From assembly GCA_003131365.1 (NCBI GenBank), contig PKVB01000106.1:17052-24355 (forward strand): 7,304 bases of DNA, written 5' to 3'. Position 1 is the first letter of the stretch, and every line of letters begins with the position of its first letter. The notes beneath the pieces were generated by a model. It saw only the letters and a list, made by a program, of their open reading frames with translations. It had not been told where the DNA came from and made no database searches. The DNA is from Gemmatimonadota bacterium. Lineage in GTDB: Bacteria; Gemmatimonadota; Gemmatimonadetes; Gemmatimonadales; Gemmatimonadaceae. Positions 1 through 5,039 of this stretch are shown here, one piece after another. The position numbers and the translations under genes were made by a program.

Positions 1-30
1 TACGCTTCCCTTACGCTCTTGTCGCTGCTT

Positions 31-47
31 AGGGTGACACTCACCCT
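31..47 (-). terminator. Hairpin over the serA stop codon, possible terminator
   Basis: A perfect inverted repeat, AGGGTGA-CAC-TCACCCT, has 7-bp arms and a 3-base loop. The serA stop (41-43) lies in one arm. In the leftward transcript the sequence after the stem is AAGCAGCGAC, with no U-tract, so it does not fit a classical intrinsic terminator. It could be an mRNA 3'-end stabiliser or a Rho-associated pause hairpin, or chance. The remaining bases to the left edge (1-30) hold no gene I can support; they contain two imperfect copies of TACGCT. Confidence 0.35.
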
Positions 48-1645
48 GAATGAAAGCAGACGACGGCTGCAGACGACACATCGGGAAGACTTAGCAGCGA
101 TTCGCGGATCGTCTCGCTTACGTCTCCATCGACCGACACGGCGGCGAGAGCCTGACCTCCCTGAGCCAGGCGTGCTTGGTGGTATTCGGCGATGTTGACG
201 CCCGCCTCGCCGAGTAGGGTTCCTACGCGGCCAATCACGCCTGGAACATCGTTATTGGTGAGGATCAGCAGAGTATCGCGTGGCTGAATGTCTACATGGA
301 AGGCGCCAATTCGTGTAAAGCGCGCAGCTGCGCCTGGTTGCGCCGTTCCAGCGACCGCGATTTCCTGCATTCCGCCGCTCAGTCTCACTTCAACCGCATA
401 AGGATTGTCCTGGATCGGAGTCTCGGTGGTCGAAAGATCTATTCCGCGAGCTTCGGCCATTGCGCGAGCGTTGATAAGATTGAGGCGCTCCTGTTCTACC
501 GTACCTTCAAGCAGTCCGCGTGCGGCCGATGCGAGCAGTGCGCTCTTTGCGGCGCTCAGCGCAGAACCCGAGCGCACATCAACTCGCTGCACTGCACGTG
601 TGTCCTGGGTTACGAGTATCGCTCTGCCAACGGCCGCTGCGCGCCGTGCCAGCGTCAGTGCCGGCTCGACCTCTGCCCACTGGCCACCAACGTCAGCGAC
701 ATTGATGGAACGCGACAGCTCGCCGCTGAGTAGTGCGTCACGTACTGCCATGCAGACGTCGACTGCGACGTTGCGCTGCGCTTCCGTGGTTGAGGCGCCG
801 ATGTGCGGAGTAAGCAATACGTTCGAGAGCGCCCGCAGGGGATGGTCGGCAGCCAAGGGCTCCTTTTCGTAGGCATCGACAACCGCCCCGAGGAGATGCT
901 TGCCCAAGGCTTCCAGCAGCGCCTTTTCATCGACGATGCCGCCGCGAGCCATGTTCACCACGATAGACCGCTGAGGAAGCCGCGCGAGCTCCCGTTTGCC
1001 GATCATACCCTTCGTTTCGTCAGTCAGCGGAGTGTGAACAGTCAGGATATCCGATTGCTCGAGCAGGGCGTCGAGGGACTTGACCTCCTGAACGCGCAAA
1101 GCTTCGAAACGGGATTGGGCGATGTACGGATCGTAGGCGACGACATTCATCCCAAATGACCGGGCACGCGTTGCCACTTCTCCTCCGATTCGCCCAAGAC
1201 CGACGATTCCAAGCGTCCTGCCTTTCATCTCGGACCCGAGTAAGCCCGACCGCTCCCATTTACCGGCGTGCATCGATGCATCCGCGCGCGGGATATGGCG
1301 AAGGAGCGAAATGACCGCTCCGAAGAACAGCTCGACCACCGCAATCGTGTTGCCGGCCGGGGCATTGATGACGGCGACGCCCAGAGACGTCGCCCTTTCA
1401 AGAGCAATGTTGTCGACTCCAACACCCGCTCGCCCGACTACCTTGAGCTTGCGAGCCCTCTCCAGCAGATCCGCGGAAATCTTCGTCGCGCTGCGACCAA
1501 CGATCGCGTCATAGTCGGCGATACGGGCGAGCAATTCGTCTTTTGGTAGCGTCGGCACTTCGTCTACGACGATCCTTGGATCGGCGGAAAGGAGCGCCAC
1601 ACCTTCGGCGTCGATCTCATCGGTGACGAGAACGCGATAAGTCAC
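41..1645 (-). CDS. serA: D-3-phosphoglycerate dehydrogenase (SerA, long ACT-domain form)
   Basis: SerA oxidises 3-phosphoglycerate to 3-phosphohydroxypyruvate with NAD+, the first step of the phosphorylated serine pathway, in the cytoplasm. From the GTG at 1645 the product is 534 residues, normal for the long form. Visible in order: GRAGVGVDNI (about 72-81), the NAD-binding GLGRIGG (149-155) with the acidic residue of YDPY (D172) after it, and the three catalytic residues R234 (in MARGG), E262 (in EKEP) and H281 (in TPHIGAST). An intervening substrate-binding-type domain (about 316-455) and a C-terminal ACT domain (about 457-530) follow; the ACT domain commonly binds serine for feedback inhibition. 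The frame stays open upstream to an ATG at 1765, but that would overlap the preceding gene and add 40 residues unlike the family, so I prefer the GTG, where YRVLVTDEI begins like other SerA proteins. No clear Shine-Dalgarno precedes it. It is probably co-transcribed with the ArsC-like gene upstream. Confidence 0.96.
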   Translation of the reverse strand: MTYRVLVTDEIDAEGVALLSADPRIVVDEVPTLPKDELLARIADYDAIVGRSATKISADLLERARKLKVVGRAGVGVDNIALERATSLGVAVINAPAGNTIAVVELFFGAVISLLRHIPRADASMHAGKWERSGLLGSEMKGRTLGIVGLGRIGGEVATRARSFGMNVVAYDPYIAQSRFEALRVQEVKSLDALLEQSDILTVHTPLTDETKGMIGKRELARLPQRSIVVNMARGGIVDEKALLEALGKHLLGAVVDAYEKEPLAADHPLRALSNVLLTPHIGASTTEAQRNVAVDVCMAVRDALLSGELSRSINVADVGGQWAEVEPALTLARRAAAVGRAILVTQDTRAVQRVDVRSGSALSAAKSALLASAARGLLEGTVEQERLNLINARAMAEARGIDLSTTETPIQDNPYAVEVRLSGGMQEIAVAGTAQPGAAARFTRIGAFHVDIQPRDTLLILTNNDVPGVIGRVGTLLGEAGVNIAEYHQARLAQGGQALAAVSVDGDVSETIRESLLSLPDVSSAAVVCFHSG

Positions 1646-1677
1646 TGTTGGTGAGCCGGGTTTGAGCTGGTCGCTGA

Positions 1678-1750
1678 GGAGGCGGGACGAGTCTGCAATA
1701 TCGCTTGCCCGGGCTCGCGCCCACAAGCGAGGGCGGTGACTTACGCCTCC
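1678..1750 (-). promoter_or_regulatory. Nested hairpin in the serA leader, possible cis-regulatory RNA
   Basis: Read on the minus strand, the 73 bases from 1750 to 1678 fold into one long nested stem. An outer 7-bp pair joins GGAGGCG (1750-1744) to CGCCTCC (1684-1678). A 4-bp pair follows, AGTC (1741-1738) with GACT (1693-1690), then a symmetric 7/7 internal loop. Next is a perfect 7-bp stem, TCGCTTG (1730-1724) with CAAGCGA (1707-1701), and last a 4-bp GGGC/GCCC stem capped by a GCGA (GNRA) tetraloop (1718-1715). The outer stem starts inside the last codons of the ArsC-like gene and ends 32 bases before the serA GTG. It has no U-tract and no tRNA T-loop. I do not recognise a known riboswitch consensus. 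Function is inferred only from position and pairing. Confidence 0.42.
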
Positions 1751-2088
1751 ATCCAGGATTTCCATGTCCCTTCGTCAGCTCCGATGACGACCTGGTTTGC
1801 ATTCCGGACGAGTGGAAGCCGAAGCAACAACGGCTCGTCGGAAAGTTTCTCCAGCCAGCGTTCGTCCGAAAGTTGCGCATGCTGAAGACCAAGCTCGCCA
1901 AAACGCTTCGAGTTTCGATCAACGAGCGCGGCTACGCCAAATTTCTGAGCGAATCGACGAAGCTCGCTGAGGGATGCCGGCCGCTCCAAGAGATCGACGA
2001 AATGGGTTTTTACTCTTCGCTCCGAGAAGAAGCGAAGAGCCTTGCGCGTATTCGCACTTTTCTTGACTCCAAAGATCTGTACTTCCAA
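1741..2088 (-). CDS. ArsC/Spx-family (thioredoxin-fold) protein lacking cysteine
   Basis: This 115-residue protein has the length and layout of the ArsC/Spx/YffB family, cytoplasmic thioredoxin-fold proteins that include glutaredoxin-dependent arsenate reductases and RNA-polymerase-binding regulators. The N-terminal strand and motif EVQIFGVKKSANTRKALRFF corresponds to the family's GxKxCxxxRKA loop, and the C-terminal part, PLVRNANQVVIGADEGTWKSW, to the usual RPIxR...VGF..E.W segment. The active-site cysteine position holds serine (about S11), the product contains no cysteine at all, and the arginine before the cis-proline motif appears to be leucine. Arsenate reduction by the usual thiol chemistry is therefore unlikely. 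The start is inferred: a TTG at 2088 gives MEVQIFG, the expected family N-terminus, with a weak AGGG seven bases upstream; the frame is open further upstream but that stretch looks non-coding. It lies upstream of serA on the same strand. Role unknown. Confidence 0.75.
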   Translation of the reverse strand: MEVQIFGVKKSANTRKALRFFSERRVKTHFVDLLERPASLSELRRFAQKFGVAALVDRNSKRFGELGLQHAQLSDERWLEKLSDEPLLLRLPLVRNANQVVIGADEGTWKSWMEA

Positions 2089-2123
2089 CGTGTCGCCCTG
2101 ACTTGTCAGCGGAGAAGTAAAGG

Positions 2124-2162
2124 ATGAAGATCGACCCGGTACCCGCGATCGATGCCGAGTGA
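2124..2162 (+). CDS. Possible 12-residue leader ORF before the YheT-like hydrolase
   Basis: An ATG at 2124 has a good Shine-Dalgarno (GGAG, 2111-2114, nine bases upstream) and opens a 12-codon frame, MKIDPVPAIDAE, ending at TGA 2160-2162. That stop lies just past the hydrolase ATG at 2152, in another frame, so ribosomes finishing the small ORF would be placed on the hydrolase start, which has no Shine-Dalgarno of its own. This fits translational coupling. It could also be chance, or a sign that the hydrolase start is misread by a sequencing indel. The peptide has no run of a single amino acid, so amino-acid attenuation is not suggested. Confidence 0.3.
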   Translation: MKIDPVPAIDAE

Positions 2163-3174
2163 AATAATCTATTCGCCCGCCTGGTGGATTCCCGGCGGTC
2201 ATTTGCAGACACTTTGGGGTAAGCTGTTCAGGCGACAGCCTCCAGCTCCGACTGCCCTCGAGCGCTGGGAGACGCCGGATGGAGATTTTGTCGAGTTGCA
2301 TCGCTTGGCCGCCGCGGTGGGGGCACCGCGCGTCTTATTGCTCCATGGTCTAGAAGGGACTGTTCGCTCGCACTACGCGCAGGGGCTGCTCAACGAAGCG
2401 GCCAGACGGGGATGGGGTGCCGACCTTCTGATTTTCCGCTCGTGCGGCTCTGAACCGAACCGTACCCGCAGATTCTATCATTCAGGCGAGACGACGGACA
2501 TGGCGTTCGCCCTCGAGAGAATTTTGCGCGAGCATCCAACGTCTCCTCTCGCCATTGCCGGCGTTTCGCTCGGCGGCAACGTGCTGCTCAAGTTTCTCGG
2601 GGAGCGAGGCGCTGACTTGCCGCTCCAGCTGCGGGCAGCGGCCGCCATTTCGGTTCCTTTTGACCTCGCTCGCTCTTCCACGCGGATCAACCGCGGCTTC
2701 TCGCGATTCTACCAGCAGTTCTTCCTGAATTCGCTGCGGAGAAAAGCCCAGGAAAAAGCCGGCCGGTTTCCCGATCTCGCTCCCGCAGATAAGATCGCCG
2801 GGCTACGAACTCTCGAGGATTTCGACAACCTGATCACGGGTCCGTTGCATGGGTTCCGGGATGCCCAGGACTACTACGAGCGATCGAGCTCACTGCCACG
2901 GTTGGAGCATATTAGGCTCACAACGCTACTATTAAGCGCGGTCGACGATCCAATGCTCCCACCGGTAGTTCTGGAAGAGGTTCGGGATGTTGCCCGGCGA
3001 AACCCGAATTTGCACCTTGAATTCGTGGAAAAGGGCGGCCATGCTGGCTTCATAGCTGGCTCGTGGCCGTGGCGGCCGTTTTATTATGCGGAATATCGTG
3101 TTGGAGAATTCTTCGCCGAACAATTCAAGAATGCTTCGGCGCCTCGGCAACCAGTCACACAGGGGAGTCGGTAA
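2152..3174 (+). CDS. YheT-family alpha/beta hydrolase
   Basis: This 340-residue protein matches the YheT/ABHD1-3-like branch of alpha/beta-fold serine hydrolases, putative esterases or lipases whose bacterial substrates are mostly undefined. Visible marks are the family N-terminus PAWWIPGGHLQTLWGKLFRR (8-27), HGLEG at 65-69 (oxyanion region), the FRSCGSEPNR segment (about 95-104), the nucleophile elbow GVSLGG (137-142, Ser139), an acidic residue in SAVDDP (Asp265 or Asp266) and the catalytic His297 in GGHAGF. The triad is complete and the length is normal. I see no signal peptide, so it is probably cytoplasmic. ATG 2152 is the only practical start: an in-frame TGA lies at 2125, and no Shine-Dalgarno precedes it, but a small well-started ORF overlaps it. 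The lipoprotein hydrolase gene starts one base after its stop. It is divergent from the ArsC-like gene across 63 bases; I see no convincing promoter there. Confidence 0.9.
   Translation: MPSEIIYSPAWWIPGGHLQTLWGKLFRRQPPAPTALERWETPDGDFVELHRLAAAVGAPRVLLLHGLEGTVRSHYAQGLLNEAARRGWGADLLIFRSCGSEPNRTRRFYHSGETTDMAFALERILREHPTSPLAIAGVSLGGNVLLKFLGERGADLPLQLRAAAAISVPFDLARSSTRINRGFSRFYQQFFLNSLRRKAQEKAGRFPDLAPADKIAGLRTLEDFDNLITGPLHGFRDAQDYYERSSSLPRLEHIRLTTLLLSAVDDPMLPPVVLEEVRDVARRNPNLHLEFVEKGGHAGFIAGSWPWRPFYYAEYRVGEFFAEQFKNASAPRQPVTQGSR
3162..3167 (+). promoter_or_regulatory. Shine-Dalgarno fixing the lipoprotein start
   Basis: GGGGAG ends eight bases before the ATG at 3176. It lies within the last codons of the preceding hydrolase. 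It decides between this ATG and an in-frame ATG at 3086 inside the upstream gene; only the later start puts the signal peptide at the N-terminus. Confidence 0.75.
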
Positions 3175-3175
3175 C

Positions 3176-4102
3176 ATGCGTGTTCAAGCGACGGCAATCA
3201 GGGTCGGACTAGTCCTCGCGCTAGGGGTTACGGCGTGCACAACCACCAAAATGGTTCCCGCGACCGATTCTCACGATCACGGCATGGGGTCCGTAATCGC
3301 AGTTAGCGTCCCCAACGGTGCGGGCGCAGTCAGCTTCTCCAATGACCTGCGACTCCCTGCCGACGCTTCAGGCGCGCCCGCACGCCTGAGTGCATCGCCT
3401 CGGCACGGCGAGTGGGTCACGATCCGGACGGGCGATGGAGATAGCCTCCGCACGTGGATCGTATATCCCGAGCGAAGCACCAAGGCCCCGGTGGTAATAG
3501 TCGTTCACGAGATCTTCGGCTTATCATCGTGGATCCGCGGCGTTGCCGACCAGCTTGCGGCTGATGGCTTCATTGCGATAGCGCCGGACCTTCTGACGAT
3601 GAAGAATCTTCCCGATAGTCCCGATAGCGTTGTTGCGCCCCTGGCCGTTGCCGCGATTAGAACTCTCGACCCTGCCTGGGTTCAAAAGCAGCTGGACGCT
3701 GTGGGTCGGTATGGAATGTCGCTGCCGGCGGCCCAACAGAAATACGGGATCGTCGGTTTCTGCTGGGGCGGAAGTGTCTCCTTTGCGCATGCGGCTCATG
3801 CTCCGGGTCTTGGAGCGTCAGTCGTGTACTATGGCGTCGCTCCGAATGCGACTGATTTGCCTGCGGTTCGCGCGCCAGTTCTGGGATTGTACGGCGGGAA
3901 CGACGCTCGAGTGGATGCCACGATTCCACCAGCTGACTCGGCGCTCCATGCTCTCGGCCGAACCTACACATACAGCATTTACCCTGGTGCCGGCCACGGA
4001 TTCCTGCGGCAACAGACGGGAATGGATGGAGCTAACTTGGCAGCCACACGGGCCGCGTGGCCGGCAACGATAGCCTGGTTCAAGAAGTACCTTGGATCTT
4101 GA
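3176..4102 (+). CDS. Dienelactone hydrolase-family lipoprotein
   Basis: The 308-residue product begins with a lipoprotein signal peptide: a short basic N-region, the hydrophobic stretch GLVLALGVTA, and lipobox VTAC with Cys21 as the predicted lipidated residue. It should be membrane-anchored outside the cytoplasm. A spacer of about 55 residues with a His-rich SHDHG follows, then a dienelactone-hydrolase-type alpha/beta hydrolase domain (about 80-308). Key residues are HEIFGL (111-116, including the conserved Glu112), the nucleophile elbow GFCWGG with Cys196, Asp243 in YGGNDARVD, and His274 in GAGHGF, giving the Cys-Asp-His triad of this family. True dienelactone hydrolases act in chloroaromatic degradation, but most exported relatives have unknown ester substrates, and no aromatic-degradation gene is nearby. 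The one-base gap from the YheT-like gene implies a shared mRNA. Confidence 0.92.
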   Translation: MRVQATAIRVGLVLALGVTACTTTKMVPATDSHDHGMGSVIAVSVPNGAGAVSFSNDLRLPADASGAPARLSASPRHGEWVTIRTGDGDSLRTWIVYPERSTKAPVVIVVHEIFGLSSWIRGVADQLAADGFIAIAPDLLTMKNLPDSPDSVVAPLAVAAIRTLDPAWVQKQLDAVGRYGMSLPAAQQKYGIVGFCWGGSVSFAHAAHAPGLGASVVYYGVAPNATDLPAVRAPVLGLYGGNDARVDATIPPADSALHALGRTYTYSIYPGAGHGFLRQQTGMDGANLAATRAAWPATIAWFKKYLGS

Positions 4103-4148
4103 CTAGCGCGCAGGAATTTGACTTTGATCCAAAGGACCTATCGAGCTT

Positions 4149-4685
4149 GTGGTAATTCTTCCGATAGTCTTTCTCACCGCCTTCATTGGCGGCCTGTTGC
4201 TGGCGGTGTTCGCAATGCTGAACGGTGTGGGGCACGCCCGCCGAAACCGCTCCCGCGTGCCATCAGCGTTCTTCAATCTCCCGGCGGTGGCCGCCTTTGC
4301 CATCGGATTCGGCGCCGCCGGGTACCCGCTTGCATCGCGCACGCGACTGCCGGTGTGGGGTATCCTGCTGATAGCGATAGCAGCTGGAGCACTAGCGATC
4401 AGTGGCATGATCACGCTTCTCGCGCAGTGGGCCTTCCGTGGAATCTCGGCTACTTCAGCCGCCGATGAGCAGGAGATTCAAGGCCAGCTCGCCATCGTCA
4501 CGCGGGATATCTCGGTTTCCGTACCAGGAGAGATTTCCTACGAGTATCTTGGCAGACAACTGAGAGCCCCAGCCCGGACTCTCGGAACGAAGCTGCTGCC
4601 TACTGGTGGCGATGTCGTTATCGATCGAATCGAGGACGGAGTGGCTTTCGTGGAAGAATGGGCGGTCGTCGAACAGCGCCTCTAG
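4149..4685 (+). CDS. NfeD-like membrane protein with C-terminal OB-fold-type domain
   Basis: The 178-residue product has three hydrophobic segments (about 5-24, 45-62 and 69-93), then a soluble tail of about 70 residues from 106 on. The tail pattern QGQLAIVTRDIS...PGEISYEYLGRQLRAPA...GGDVVIDRIEDGVAFVE resembles the small beta-barrel at the end of NfeD/YqiJ-type proteins, with a G-x-V-x-I-x-x-I-x-x-G-x-A-x-V core. NfeD proteins often work beside SPFH/stomatin proteins or a membrane serine protease in membrane organisation; neither partner is in view. The GTG at 4149 is the chosen start because a TGA at 4125 blocks extension; AAAGGA (4131-4136) is a possible Shine-Dalgarno, though the 12-base spacing is long. 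It follows the lipoprotein gene by 46 bases with no evident terminator, so it is probably the last gene of that operon. The family assignment is by overall pattern, not a unique motif. Confidence 0.72.
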   Translation: MVILPIVFLTAFIGGLLLAVFAMLNGVGHARRNRSRVPSAFFNLPAVAAFAIGFGAAGYPLASRTRLPVWGILLIAIAAGALAISGMITLLAQWAFRGISATSAADEQEIQGQLAIVTRDISVSVPGEISYEYLGRQLRAPARTLGTKLLPTGGDVVIDRIEDGVAFVEEWAVVEQRL

Positions 4686-4696
4686 GTTCCTCGACC
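4664..4696. terminator. Imperfect hairpin across the overlapping convergent stops
   Basis: GGTCG (4664-4668) pairs with CGACC (4692-4696). After a 2x2 internal loop, GAAC (4671-4674) pairs with GTTC (4686-4689), leaving an 11-base loop that holds both stop codons. On the plus strand TTTC follows, a very short T-run. It is symmetric about the gene junction, so it could act on both strands, but the stems are short and chance is possible. Confidence 0.25.
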
Positions 4697-4981
4697 TTTC
4701 GATCCACGCGCGTAGAGAGTGAGCCAATCGGGCCAGTTGCCGCTTAACTCGAAAAAATCGTCGAAGTAGGTCAAGCCGCTCTCCTCGAGATCCACGATCA
4801 GATCCGGAAGCATATCGTCTGACGGCAGCGGCCCGATTCCGATCAGGCCATCCTCGACCCGGAACTCGTCATCCGTGAGGTTGTACCGCTCGTCAATCGC
4901 TTGGCGTGTAAGTCCGCCCCGCTCGAATGCGCTCTGACGAATGAGAACTACGGCGCGGCTGTGAGAAAGCTCGAGAGGCAT
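4682..4981 (-). CDS. Hypothetical acidic protein, 99 residues
   Basis: I do not recognise this protein. It has 99 residues, about 19 Asp/Glu against 9 Lys/Arg, no cysteine, no signal peptide and no membrane segment, so it is likely a soluble cytoplasmic protein. The N-terminal half (VVLIRQSAFERGGLTRQAID, then YNLTDDEFRVEDGLIGIGPL) looks like a compact alpha/beta unit. The second half is very acidic with aromatic residues: DLIVDLEESGLTYFDDFF and WPDWL. It ends in a short basic tail. That it is a real gene is supported by protein-like composition, the sole ATG at 4981 and a position filling the gap between two genes. Its stop overlaps the nfeD-like stop by the four bases CTAG. No clear Shine-Dalgarno lies before the ATG. 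It is divergent from mnmG, with 57 bases between the starts. Confidence 0.7.
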   Translation of the reverse strand: MPLELSHSRAVVLIRQSAFERGGLTRQAIDERYNLTDDEFRVEDGLIGIGPLPSDDMLPDLIVDLEESGLTYFDDFFELSGNWPDWLTLYARGSKGRGT

Positions 4982-5004
4982 GAATTAGATTCGTTGGGAA
5001 ACGG

Positions 5005-5039
5005 ACGACAGTACCAGGGCTCTCCTTATCTTTAGTGTA
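5005..5039 (+). promoter_or_regulatory. Possible mnmG promoter giving a leaderless mRNA
   Basis: ACGACA (5005-5010) and TATCTT (5027-5032) match the sigma-70 -35 and -10 boxes at four of six positions each, with a 16-base spacer. Transcription would start about seven bases later, at or next to the A of the mnmG ATG (5039). No Shine-Dalgarno precedes that ATG, which agrees with a leaderless message. Motif matches this weak occur by chance, so this is tentative. Confidence 0.3.

Noticed and set aside
1678..1750. tRNA-like shape: a 7-bp end stem GGAGGCG/CGCCTCC spanning 73 bases
   Set aside because: There is no T-loop (GGTTCRA), no D-arm and no anticodon arm in the right places; the interior folds as one nested hairpin.
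1646..1765. A 40-residue N-terminal extension of SerA from the ATG at 1765
   Set aside because: It would overlap the end of the ArsC-like gene and cover the nested hairpin, and the added residues do not resemble SerA N-termini; the GTG at 1645 fits the family.
1705..2127. Open frame of 140 codons on the plus strand over the ArsC-like gene
   Set aside because: It is the antisense shadow of a gene with family-level similarity and has no protein-like motif of its own.
2129..2150. Inverted repeat GATCG...CGATC around GGTACC in the divergent region, as an operator
   Set aside because: The arms are only 5 bp and the central palindrome is off-centre; nothing exceeds what chance would give.
4118..4148. 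TTGACT before the nfeD-like gene as a promoter -35 box
   Set aside because: No acceptable -10 box lies 15-19 bases downstream; read-through from the lipoprotein gene is simpler.
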